From Sycobia sp. Sy_11 (lineage: Eukaryota > Arthropoda > Insecta > Hymenoptera > Epichrysomallidae): a stretch of 64,000 nt of DNA. The stretch spans positions 5,003,501 to 5,067,500 of the forward strand of contig JACCIC010000015.1 in the NCBI GenBank assembly GCA_018907035.1, in the 5' to 3' direction. Positions 24,729 through 36,258 of this stretch are shown here, in pieces (position 1 is the first letter of the stretch; every line of letters starts with the position of its first letter). The notes beneath the pieces were generated by a model. That model did not search any database. It had not been told where the DNA came from and saw only the letters and a list, made by a program, of their open reading frames with translations. The translations under genes were made by a program, and so were the position numbers.

Positions 24729-27184
24729 CTCTTCAGACAACGACTGAAGGCGATCTAAACTATAATTTATTTTAAAAAATTGTCAATAAGATGCGATTTT
24801 GACCGCAGGAGCTGTTTGACGATCTTACGAGGAGGTGATAAATTATTATTATTGTTCAACGATAAGAAAATTATATGCGTCGCTCCTGCACTAGAAAATC
24901 GGGGAAAATAAAATTTCCATTTAACGTGGCAGAAACGAATGAGGATCACGTTCGAATGAATTTAAGACTGTACGATTCTGTGATTTATGGATGGGTAGAG
25001 AAAGAGGGGGCTGAGGCAAGTGAGCGAATAGAAGACGAAAATGATTAAAAGTAACCGTATGGCTGCAAGAGCTGCGTATCCTTATGAGATAATCGATTAT
25101 TATACATATATTTTGCACTTGATGTAAATTTTTAACTAGCGTAAAAAATGTCAATTGCAATGAAAATTAATTAAAATATTCGAAAAATAACAGTCTTATT
25201 GCAAGATGACTGTATTAATTTAAACATAAAAATTATTGATTAATACAGATGCGTATAATATGACGAACTTTTCCTTATCGTATACCTCGACGATCTATAA
25301 AATTTTGATTTAATGCGTAATTTTCTTTCTATTTTTCATTGAGTCTATTTGCGCATTTACGCTGAGCTTTACGACCTTCAGCGAATCGATACGCCTGTTA
25401 AAAATTGACTGAAAATCACAGCGAACTATATTAATAATAAAATCCTATGTAAAACGAGCTTAGCAATTATTTTTTTCCGCGAGCCGAGCAAGAGAATATG
25501 TCTCATCCGCAACCCGTAATAATCATTAAAAGCAAAGGCAAAAAAAAAAACGGGAAAAAAGACGGAAGATTTCCCAAGACCTCGTTTCTCATTTGGAGAC
25601 TCGACGTCCTAGTCTCCGATGAAAAAAAAAAAAAAAACCCCCCTCGTAAAGGTCAGCTTACTCAGCGCCGAGAGAGCAAGAGAGACCGTGAAAAGAGAAA
25701 AGAAAAGCCACGCCGGAGCTTCGAGGGGCAAATTCGCCGTGCTCGTCGCCCGGAAGCCAAGCGAACCCAAAAGGCCGAAGCACCGCGTCTCTCCTTAGAA
25801 TTCAGGAGGAGGAGCGAGGCAGGGACGGATAGCTCTCGTGCGCGTAAACCAGAGCCTCGCCGACGGAATTTAAAACTGTTGGGGCCATTGCTTTCGTTGG
25901 CGTGGGTGGGCAGGGGCTTCGCATAAATTAGCTATTGCTATAGGAACGGCTACAGTGGACGCTTGAAAATACGCGCTAGGGAGAGAGAGAGATGAAAACT
26001 GTGAGCGAGGCACTGTTACATAGCCGATCTTATCTCTGAACGCCGGAATAGCTCCATGTCAAAACGGATTTGTCGACGACGAGCGGCGCGCACAGGAGGG
26101 CGATCGCGGCAATTTAGCCCGGACACTGTTTACGGATGCGGAAGCGCTTGTAAAAATCAATTGCTATGCACGATTCGTTACCTAAGCGGGCGAACTGATG
26201 GAAAATCAAATTATTTCTGTAATTTTTTCGAATTTTTTTGGGAAAAATTGTGCAATCATGTACTGATTTATTGAAAAATTATATCGTAAGATTGATCGGC
26301 GAAGTCAAGCTTAAGATAAAGTAACTTCTGAGACGAATAATTGAAGCTTTTTAATGTACATCATAGGTAAACAATTCTTCGGAATTATTTATTGCAAACT
26401 TGAATTTTTGTAAATGATTGTTTTCTTCAATTTTCGCAGGCAAAAAAGACAAGAAATTATATATTTTAAATATTAGGAGGTGGTTTACATTATGTCTAAT
26501 TTCTATTATAAAAAATATTTTAATTGGCAATTGCAAATATATTTAAATATTTTATTCTATTTTATTTACAATTTCATCATTTTATATCGCTATAATTCTA
26601 TAAATAGTTAATTTCAGTTTTCTAGGTAGTACTATGGCTCGGTCCCTGAAAATAGCTTCAAACGATGTGAAGGGGATATTAGAAAAATATGCTGATTGTA
26701 TAGGCGAAAAGAAAGACGGAACAAAAAATTTAATGGAACAACGTATAATAGTATTGAGCAAAGATGTTTGTATTAATTCAAGATGCTCTGAAATTATTGC
26801 ATATTATTTGTTTTAATTAAAGAGAAACAGTTAATCTTCCAATTCTACTATGAACTTTAATAATAAATTCTTCAATTCTGTGTTCAATGCCAAGTTTATA
26901 AATTTATAATTCAAAAAATCATCTTCCATTTGTAGGTCACATAGTATGTGGTTCTATCCAATCTAAAAATTTAACTAGAAATATAAAAAAGTTGAGATTA
27001 CAAGCTGAAATGTCAGGATAAAAAAAGAGATTGATTTAGCGATACCATATTCTTGAATTTGTTTCGAGTAATGTATTTGTGCATAGAAAATAATATAATT
27101 TTCTTCGTTTTCATACTTTATCATAATCAAGGGTAAAAAAAGTTAATGCAAAATATGGAGGATAAATTTCCAAAAATGTTTTTT

Positions 27185-28421
27185 GAGGTGCTGATTACGA
27201 ACATCATAGTGTCGTTTTTAAAATTAAAAAAATCATAAAAAATATTTTAATAGAAAAGTTACAGAACAAAAGACATGTTATTGTTTTATATATTTTTTGA
27301 GTACGAGCGATATTTCTGGAGATAATGAAAGAATTCCATCTTGGAGCCACCTGAAGCGGCGCCGATGGTGTATCTACATTCCGTTGTTCAAAAACTTAAT
27401 ATAGAAAACTTTTAAAATGTCTTTCTAATGAAACTACTTATGGCGAAAAAATTCACAAAACAAAAAAGACGTATTTTAACGATTTCTATTGCAATTCTAG
27501 TGCAATTCATCACGACCTTTGAAATTTATAAGGAGCATGAAAAAACGATTTTTTATCAAAAATCAAGTCTATATAAATAATACTATCACAGTCGATAAAG
27601 TCCATTATTTTTTTAACGATTACAATAATTAATTACATTAAAATTAAATGGCCGGTCATAGGCTCCACTTTTTTATCCTTGCATTTAGACCCGTACGAGT
27701 TTACCCATTTGTGTCCCAGTTGAAATTCCTTTCGGCCATATGCTTGTAAATATATAAGTTTTCTTCTGCCTGGGATGTGCAATAGTTGTAAATTATATGA
27801 AAAAAGCGATGTTATTTTTTTCGTTTCCTCTAATGGCCTATTTATTGAATTTTTTATTAAGAAAATTCGTTTTGAGCTCACATCACGGTACTAATTTTGA
27901 ATTCAGGTTACGTAATAAATATGAGGCATATAAAAGTGTATCAGAGTATGAATTCTAATATGTCCGAGTATAGGAAAAAGTCCAAAAGCCCGGTCCGAGT
28001 CCTACGGTAATGAAACTTTTTCTTTCTTTACTATATTACATTTTTTCTTTACGTTTTAATCTGATCTTTTTTTTTAAACAGTGCAAAAATGTCTATGTGA
28101 TAAATATATTATATTAAAAATAGTAAAATTATGAAGAAAAAGCATATTCGCAGTGTGAGTGGGATTTAAGGACACGATGTGTAAAAGCGACCGAGGACTA
28201 GGTACTTTGCCTTATCGCTTTTGTACCGAAATCATTTAAAGAACGAAAAAGAAAGTATTTTTAAGAGATCAACAAATTTTCTTTAAGATTATTAAAAAAA
28301 TTTTTTTTTGTATTTACTCAGATAAATTCGAAAAACGATCCTTTTTAATGTTTTTTTATGAATTTCAATATGAAAATTCAATTTTCGCAAAAAACCGCTT
28401 CGATATTCGTAATCGGCACCC
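27185..28421. repeat. Two inverted, diverged repeat arms about 1.2 kb apart
   Basis: The plus strand at 27185 (gaggtgctgattacgaacat) matches the reverse complement of 28421-28400 (ggggtgccgattacgaatat): about 18 of the first 22 bases agree. Similarity continues weakly into A/T-rich sequence (a cataaaaaa segment in both). The arms could be the ends of one decayed DNA element or two copies of a repeat in opposite orientation. The inside has no recognised transposase; an 82-aa minus-strand frame at 27633-27881 matches nothing I know. Confidence 0.4.
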
Positions 28422-28493
28422 CCCGAAGAATATAAATGTACGACATTTCAGGAAAATCGGGCGTGGGCGCTTGTCAGAAATCCACCCATACTA

Positions 28494-28514
28494 GTATATA
28501 TATATACATATATA

Positions 28515-28550
<36 letters not shown>

Positions 28551-28575
28551 TGTATGTATGTATATATATAGTATG

Positions 28576-28607
<32 letters not shown>

Positions 28608-28628
28608 TGTATGTATGCATGCATGTAT
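28494..28628. repeat. Compound (AT)n / (ATGT)n array
   Basis: AT units, then about ten TATG tetramers, a short AT interruption, then about thirteen more ending in gcatgcatg. A 135-bp compound array immediately beyond the right inverted arm at 28.4 kb. Confidence 0.95.
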
Positions 28629-29974
28629 TGATAGTGACGCGATGATAATTGGGCACCGTCACGGCGGCGCTATTTCGAGGCCTTAATCATATAGGAATAG
28701 CCGGCGATCGAGCATCGATTGGTGCGCACTAATTTTAGACCTGTTGCCGTGATGGAGAGCTATGAGAGGGAACGTCTATTTTAAAATTCCTAGAGCATTA
28801 ATATATCGCGGCCGCTGAAGAGGGCGTAATGGGGCGGGGGGCGCTAAAAACGAACGTACGCACATCGAGCACGAGATTCGAGTCTCATTCTTGCACAGAG
28901 CAATTTTTTCGCCTTTCGCGGACCGGAATATTCCGAGAATTCAAAGAATCGCGTTGAATGCAGCACGCGACCTATATGACGATCCAGAAGCTTTGATTGT
29001 GCAAATGGTCGTATCCCAGCCTCTAGACGCTCCAGACACTTTTTAAACGATATTTCTCGCATGTAAAGCTTCGTAAGCTGGCGCATGCAAAAGGTCCATC
29101 GAATGAATATGTAGCAGACTCCCAAATTTTGTACTTTTTGTATACTCATTCGGCCATATTTGTTAGTTCTGCTCTGCGCCGCTAGTAGTACACGGCATAT
29201 TAAAATTGGCAATTCTTTACGAAATACGTCCTGTACATAAAAATCGTCGAGAGCATTCGAATAACTTCAGAAGCCAGAATCTCGGCATTCCCGGCTGGGC
29301 TTAAAATCCAAAAGCTCCGTGCTGATATAGCGGGCTGAAAAATTTCTATTCCGAGGCGCACGATATCGTACGGTCCAACGATGCCGCGTGTTTTTTTTCT
29401 CTTTGTTTTTTTTTTCGCGCGCGCGCGTTCAGGGGACAACGTGTAACGATCGCGCGTCGCCATCGAAGCAGAGGATTCGCGCGCAAAGATGCTTTTGTCG
29501 TTTTCTCGTTTTGCCGCGAGCTGCATCAGTCGCGACGGTCTTCGTTGGATAACTCGGATTGGCCGTCGCTTTAGAACGTGATCGGATTCAATCACGCGGG
29601 CGCGTAGAGCGCTTAATTAGGCGGTGCGGCAATTAAGGGTCGTTGAAAAGTTCACGCAATTTCCTCCCGACTTCCCTAACAAGCTCGTTGCTCAGCCTTT
29701 ACTTCTGGTTCTGATTATTCATCGGAACGGGCACTGATTTTAAATGAGATTTAATCTCATTATTTTATTTTCATAACAGAATTCCCTGAATTACTCCGTT
29801 GATTCGAATCAGATTTACTTAACTTTTTCCCAGGTAGGAATGAACTTTGGACTTTTAAGACATGATCATATTTAGCTTGGAAAAAGTAAGAAAGAGACAG
29901 GAATTTCTATCTTAAATCCACTTAAATGTCCTTTATTTTTCCTTACTTAGGAATAAGTTAAGATCTCCTCGTTA

Positions 29975-30896
29975 GGATCCTAAACAATATTTCATGTAGA
30001 TGATTTGATAATACACGCTGCAAACCATAAAGTAGCCAATGCAGAAGATAAGACACAAAATCTATATACCGAAATAAAAGACTACTGCAGAAACTGGAAT
30101 GTGGAAATGCATCCGTCAAAATGTGAAACAATACTATTCCGTGATCCTCTGTTAATAAACAGTTCAAAATACGTTAACACTAAGAAGAAAACTTTTGAAA
30201 TCGGTGAAGATAATAATTGTTCCGAATAAAAGAATAGTGTCCTATCTAGGAGTATTTGTTGATGATCTTCTACGGTACAATTCTCAAGTAAATACGCAGT
30301 TGAAAAAAGATAATAATACCGTAAGCAAGCTGCTTAAAATTTTGACTACTCCCTTAAACGCGATAACTAAAATTCTTGCTTACCTGAACTTAATTAGGCC
30401 TATTCTGATACACACTTGTCCCATATGGTTTATTATCAGTCCAAATTTCAAGGAAAATACAGATATTTTGAAAGAAAAGTGGTACGATCTTTTCTTACAT
30501 ATTACAGAGATTATACGAATGAACAAAAAAAAATCTCAAACACTCTAGAAGAAAGCAGATATAATAAGAATAGACTTTTTCATAATAAAATAAACTAGGA
30601 ACTGTGTAAATCGACTAAAAGGTGTAAACAAATCGATAATAATAAATTTACAGAACAACAAATTTGGAAACATTTTAAAATAACTTAAAAATGGTTTCGT
30701 GTCAATAAATGAATTTAGATATTTCGATTTCAATAATTATACAGCGGACACAATTGGAACTCTATTCTTATATCATATTCCTAAGAAAAACTGTGACAAA
30801 ATATTTGACAAATTCATACCTAATATAAAACTAATCTATTCTTACACCATAACATTGAAATACGAAAGAGCCGCCCTTAATTTTAAAGACAAGTGA
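29975..30896 (+). pseudogene. Decayed Jockey-type non-LTR retrotransposon, C-terminal part of reverse transcriptase
   Basis: The remnant opens near IFHVDDLIIHAANHK, in which HVDD stands for the catalytic YADD of LINE reverse transcriptases. It continues with EIKDYCRNWNVEMHPSKCET, then in a second frame RIVSYLGVFVDDLLRYN and LIRPILIHTCPIWF, then in a third frame RSFLTYYRDYTN. A last frame holds a Jockey-like C-terminal stretch (GTLFLYHIPKK, 30699-30896). At least two frameshifts (about 30205 and 30475) and stops show it is dead. The 5' part of the reverse transcriptase and the endonuclease are missing, as expected for a 5'-truncated LINE insertion. Family assignment to a Jockey-like clade comes from motif resemblance. 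Confidence 0.85.
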
Positions 30897-31165
30897 ATCC
30901 TACACCTCGGGCATGCAAATATAGTCATAAGAACATGCAATTCAATAAATTTATATCTCAATAATCATTCATATCTCCATCCTAATGTTTTTCACTTATT
31001 TTTGAAAGGTTACAGATTTTGCTTCGCTAGTTTTTGCACTACATGTTCGAGCACCGCATTAAGTAGTATTATAATCATATTTTCTGTCATAACATATTTA
31101 AATTTCTAATTTTATGAAAATTTAATATATTATAAATAAATAATTGTAACGATCGGGGTAGACAA
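30897..31165 (+). other. Probable 3' tail of the LINE remnant and AT-rich spacer
   Basis: Non-coding sequence following the last LINE frame; it ends in A/T-rich sequence with aaataaataattg. No clear poly(A) tail or target-site duplication was identified. Confidence 0.35.
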
Positions 31166-31330
31166 CACCGCATTGCATTGTAGAATTGTTATCTCATATT
31201 GGTTTTTTGTAATGTTTTTTCTACCACTTAACCTGTACTTATATATGTCTGAATACAACAATAATTATAAAAAAAAAAAAAAAAAAAACAGAAAATCTGT
31301 GGAAAACGGATCATCGGTTGGATTCTGGGA

Positions 31331-31478
31331 CCAACTTTTAGACTGCCGGACTGGCTCATATATGAGCCACCTGTGACCTTGACAGATACTCTAGAAATAT
31401 GAGGTGTTTTTATGTATTAATTTTGCACATCAAAAATATCAATTTATAAGGCAAAAATACCGGCAGTCTAAAGGTTAA
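31331..31478. mobile_element. MITE-like element, 148 bp, piggyBac-type end candidate
   Basis: The termini are inverted: ccaacttttagactgccgg at 31331 against ccggcagtctaaaggttaa at 31460-31478, with TTTAGACTGCCGG identical. The right end finishes in TTAA, the target duplicated by piggyBac-superfamily elements; the left flank reads CCAA, perhaps mutated. Just inside the left end is a perfect 16-bp palindrome, ggctcatatatgagcc (31353-31368). It has no coding capacity. The superfamily call rests only on TTAA and is inference. Confidence 0.55.
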
Positions 31479-31555
31479 GCGAAACAAAATTATTTTTTAT
31501 AAAGTACGTGGATATATTTAATAATCATAATAATCTATACCTGCTGGAAATATAT

Positions 31556-31558
<3 letters not shown>

Positions 31559-31598
<40 letters not shown>
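31559..31598. repeat. (AT)n microsatellite
   Basis: 20 AT units, just right of the MITE-like element. Confidence 0.95.
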
Positions 31599-31602
<4 letters not shown>

Positions 31603-32897
31603 ATAAAATAGATAAAATAAGGTAAAAATCTTAAAAACAGAAAAATAATCTAAATTATAGAAATTCTTTTTTTAAACATAGATGTCAAAAAATAGAATAC
31701 AATGATTAATTGGCAGCCATTAGGAAATGTATACGTACTTTAAATTTAAATTAAATTTTGCTGTCAGTTCAATATATTTGAAATAATTTTAATTTTGCAC
31801 GTACTAAGTTCACTTCACATTTTGATTATTTGTGAGTCGAAACGGGAATAAATATATTTTGAATTTGAATAAAAATGTTTCGAATAGATTTTATATTGAA
31901 TTATATCGATATTAATTAGTATTTCGTGCCAGGATCTAGTTAGCTATTCTTACTAAAATCCTGAAAATAAGTGGCAGAGACACAATATAATGTATTAAAT
32001 TTTCCTTCCTAGGACTAGATCTGCAATGGATTCAATAGTAAATTTCTAACTATATAATTTCTATATATATATACAATTAAGTTGAATTAACATAATTTAG
32101 TCTGCTAGAGGTTTTATTACATCAACATAATGAGATCAAAACACATACTATCAATGCTCGTGGTAATAAAAGGATTTACCAATTAATTATAGTAATGGCT
32201 TTTTAATCTAGATCTTTGTATATCACATGTGAATTAGAAGAATGCCGTCTCCGCAATTACATTTAATTAGTTTGATTCACATTATAACGTACGTCATCAT
32301 CGTATCAGTCAGGCATTTCGTTTTTTTTTTTTTTTTTCAATTAAAACGACGATAATAAGAATATTTTTCTGACAAAATAACGTCTTTTTAAGAAAATTTC
32401 GATGCCATTATAACACGGGATCTTTTTTATAAATGTATTGTTAGAGCGAGATTAAACGACCCGTTATAATTACTTCTGAATCGAAGCAGAATTACGAGGG
32501 CGGCGCGACCGAGGGCGTTGATGTAACGTGTACACTGATGTGCACGCTTCTCTAGGCGGAGGCAAATGTTCAAATCGAAAAATGGCGCATTCGCCGCATT
32601 TATTTGAATCTCCATGGTCGTGTTTCCACCGTGAATGGGCTAATTTGCTCGTACTGATATCGCTCGGGGGAAGGGACGAGCGAACGAACTAATGCGTATA
32701 AGAACTTACGGTGAGTCTCGAGCGCCCAACTTGCGCAGTTAAGAGTGGCGCGCGTACACGATGCGGCGGATATGAGGCGTCTACTGGATTTGGCTCGAGG
32801 TCCTGGAAAACGGTGGCATTTTTTCGCCGCGCTTCGTGAATATCGACTGGATTGATTAACCGCTCGTACCTTCCAAGGGCTTTTTGTTGCTGTTATG

Positions 32898-32929
32898 ATT
32901 ATTATTACTAATATTATTATTATTATTAT
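32898..32929. repeat. (ATT)n tract
   Basis: Imperfect ATT trinucleotide run of about ten units. Confidence 0.85.
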
Positions 32930-33579
32930 CAGTTGCTTAATCCGCCCTCATTTTCCTATTATCAGTTCCTTAGTGCGCAGCACTGAATCCGTACACAAGA
33001 GTCATTGTTCTGCTCGTAATACAGCTGGGCCAGTTCGGCTTTTCGTTTTTTTTTTTTTTTTTTTTTTTGCACAGACTGGAGATCGAAAGTTCCACCCGTT
33101 ATCTCGGCGCCCTCACGGACAACGCGGGGAAACGAGGACGTTTACTGTATTGTAAATAATTGGAAAAATGTCAATTTACAACGTGTCGACGCTCGACTCC
33201 ATTGTCCACGGGCGCATGTCTCACTCTCCGTTGCGTTCGTTTAACTCCTTCAACTTTAAGACTGTGCTCACGTACAGCGCAAGGCGAATCGCGAGTATAC
33301 GGTGACGGCGCGCTAAAATGAGAGGGCGTCAAAGCAAAGAGAGGCCCGCCAGAGCGAATTATGAACAACTTCTGGAATGACAATGGTCGTTTCAGGATAA
33401 ATCAAAACGGTAAGAATAGTACGTGTACGTTATTAAAGAGCAGGCCCGGTACGTTTCTCCCTCCTGCCAATCAGCTCGCCGCGTCGCCGATGCGATAATA
33501 ATAACAAATCGTTCGTTAACGGATCGTTCCCAGTATTTCCGGAATTCGGCAACGTCGAATCCAGTTATTAAATACAGAT

Positions 33580-33619
33580 TTTCTTCTTCTTCTTCTTCTT
33601 CTTCTTCTTCTCCTCCTCC
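33580..33619. repeat. (TTC)n/(TCC)n microsatellite
   Basis: About ten TTC then three TCC units. Translates as poly-Ser, hence a spurious open frame. Confidence 0.95.
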
Positions 33620-34239
33620 TATTTTTGCTTTCTTTTACTTTGCCTCGGACTAATTGAATTTTCTCATCCGCGCAGTCATAAGCGAGCAATCCGCTTGAAC
33701 TTAATCCACCGCAGCTGCACGTTCCATTTCAGCGTATCTATACGCTGCCCCCAGCCCTCCCTCCGTAATGGCATTAACCGCGGTAGACGCGAAATTCTCG
33801 GTGGGATTTTTCTCTAGTTTCGTACTGTTTTGTTATTCTTTTTTCTTTAACTTTTTTAACAGGCATCGGCGGCACGACGCCGCGCGCCAAAGCTGTAAAA
33901 CCGTACCGGATAATCGATAAATAAACTTCTACGCCTCTCTATCTCTTTCTCTCTCTCTCTCTCTCTCGTCGACGGACAACGAGGCGCGAACAACGGTCAA
34001 TCGCTGAAATTAGATGCACAGCGTTTTCTCACAGCAACATCGGCAATCGCGCCCGCTGGCAACGAGAGCCGTGGATGCGCGTGTAAGTCATGCGCGTACA
34101 CCACACGGACACGCGTACACACAGCACGGTCATAAGTTGCCCAGAGGCCAGCGTCAATGAATTCGTCGGCACCGGCGGGCGACAGGGTAGTCGAAAAACG
34201 GGCGGAGGGGGAACAGATACAAAAACAAAAAAAAAAACA

Positions 34240-34818
34240 ACAAAACAAAAAACTTAATTACGACACCGCGGGCGCGAGGCGAAAATCCCCGCGGGGGCGG
34301 CGACGGGTCGCACGGCCCTGCCCCTCGTTGCGGGAGCGGCGCCCGAGCAGCTGATCCGCGGGCGGTGGAGGAGAGGAGGAGGAGGAGGAGAGGAGGAGAT
34401 GCGGTTTTCTTGTTCGTCGTCGTCGTTGTCGTCGTCGCGGTGCAGCAGCTGACTCGCGCGCGCGCGTCTGGCTCGCGGCCGAGCGACCGACGGACTGGAC
34501 GGTACGCTGGCGTTTCGGTGTCCCGCCTGCGTGGCCGGGGTGCGCGCACGCGGCTCGCCCTCCCTCCACCCCCGCCCCGGGCTCCGTGGTGGTGGTGGTG
34601 GTGGTGGTTAGGGGAGGAGGTGGGGGGTGGGGGCGGGCGGCCACCCCTCGCGGGAGGCGCGGCAGGACTAATCGGCGGAGGCAGACGCGCGCGGGATCGA
34701 GTCGCGGTCTCGCGCGTCTCGAGGGAAGGGGGACAGGGGTGGAGGTGCAGCGAGCTTTCCCAAAACACGGAGGACAAGGGTGGGGGAGGGTGGCGAGAGG
34801 GCTGCGTCCGTATAAAAG

Positions 34819-34859
<41 letters not shown>

Positions 34860-35060
34860 TTTTGTCTCGGAGGAGCGCGCGAGCGTCAATGTTTGTTGAA
34901 TGATCCGCGAGCGCGCCTGTCTGGCGACTGTTGGCCCCCCTCGGGAGTGCGACGACGGTGGCGGATCGAACTCAGGTGGAGGCGATGATCATAATTGCGA
35001 ACGATCGCGTTCGGATGATTTTATCGTGACGTCCCCGAGTTTCGTGAGAGACAGGCTCGA
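34240..35060. other. GC-rich CpG-dense island
   Basis: A sharp rise in GC and CpG against AT-rich flanks, with (GGA)n at about 34374-34397, (GGT)n at 34586-34608, CG-alternating runs and a TATAAAAG at 34811 next to an (AT)n array. It could be promoter-proximal DNA or a leader exon of a neighbouring gene. Six-frame translations are low-complexity, and no coding exon is recognised. Confidence 0.4.
34823..34854. repeat. (AT)n microsatellite
   Basis: 16 units inside the CpG-dense island, directly after a TATAAAAG. Confidence 0.95.
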
Positions 35061-36201
35061 ATCGTTGTCCTCAAGTCCCACTGGAATTTTACCAAGAATT
35101 GTGCAATCGGGCGAAATAATTGGTTATTGCGTAAAATTTCATATTTTAAAAGTAGATTTTTTTTGTTTTTATTCTTTCACGCAATCCGTCGCAATTCCCA
35201 ACCATTACAACAGAGGCACAGAAAATTTTAAATATATCGGTATTTAATTTTATTCTATGTACATAAATACAGGCAACGATTTGACAAATTGCAATATGAA
35301 ATATTGCGCGTGTCCCTATAAAATTACTTTTCTATAAAATATTCTTAAAAACTATTGTATTGTGTCAATTGGTAAAATATAATGCAATAATTACGTACTA
35401 TGAATTTATTTATTTTAAACTAATTTAATTGATCCAAAATTTATTGTATGCTCAAGATTGTAATTTATGAACCAACTATATATACCGTAGGACGTCATAT
35501 ATTATCTGATCTTTTTTTATCTATGTAAAAAAGGCAAAAACGAAATAAAAAAAACGTATTTATGAAAGCAATAGAAGATCTGAAGAAGAAAAATTGTTTA
35601 ATAATACATAAAATGTTTTTCCTTAAAATATTGAAGATGATTTTAGTATGTCTTTGGAACTGTCAAGTCAAAAACAATAAGAACAATATTAATAATATAA
35701 AAATCATAACATACAGAGGCTTGGAACCATATCTAGTAGCTGTGGTAAGATCAGAAAGAGATAAACTGAGTGTCAGAAAAATCATCTATAGAGATATAGA
35801 GATCCATGTACAAACTTGTCGATCAAAACCCTAAATACTAAAACTGTATAATCAGAAATTCATTCCTGTCACAATCTATCCGATGAATTATAATATTCTG
35901 CATCTATATGGACAATTTATGATGGATATTTTATAAAACGTCATTATCAATAAAGAGAAAAACTACAAGGAAACTACGATCTGTGATAATATTAAAATAC
36001 GCAAAATTTAAAAAAAATTCACAAGAAAAATTTAAAAGTTTTAGACTTGAAAATGAAAGAGACCACTTCTTAGATTTTTTAATTTTTGAAACAATTAAAA
36101 TTAGAAGATTCGAAGTTGCTGAGTTTGTATTGAAAAATCTATGGCGAGGGGGAGGAGTACAAAAATTCCGTACACAGAAAAATATTGAAGTGAGGCCTCT
36201 G

Positions 36202-36210
36202 TATATATAT

Positions 36211-36255
<45 letters not shown>
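36202..36255. repeat. (AT)n microsatellite
   Basis: About 27 units with one AG interruption. Confidence 0.95.

Positions 36256-36258
<3 letters not shown>

Larger units (their letters stand above)
14232..29974. other. Gene-poor AT-rich region upstream of the rdgB coding exons
   Basis: No gene supported over 15.7 kb. It contains GC-rich patches at about 14.94-15.29, 16.48-17.05, 25.5-26.2 and 29.36-29.64 kb, a CT array, several AT arrays and two diverged inverted arms of a repeat at 27.2 and 28.4 kb. Open frames in the GC-rich patches are low-complexity (Arg/Lys/Pro-rich) and unlike known proteins. The region may contain non-coding leader exons and regulatory DNA of rdgB, but no exon is proven. 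Confidence 0.6.

Noticed and set aside
24807..24892. Inverted repeat GCAGGAGC/GCTCCTGC considered as a microRNA hairpin downstream of the candidate promoter
   Set aside because: Pairing does not extend beyond 8 bp.
25498..25926. 142-aa Lys/Arg-rich plus-strand frame
   Set aside because: Composition-driven (poly-A and purine runs); no domain and no neighbouring exon.
28844..29595. Two adjoining minus-strand frames of 122 and 131 aa
   Set aside because: Unrecognised, rich in Arg, in a CpG-dense patch, and they overlap end to start in different frames without a splice signal I can defend.
34154..34988. Frames of up to 207 aa on both strands
   Set aside because: Low-complexity Pro/Arg/Gly and poly-His/Val/Thr from GC-rich triplet repeats; typical artefacts of a CpG island.
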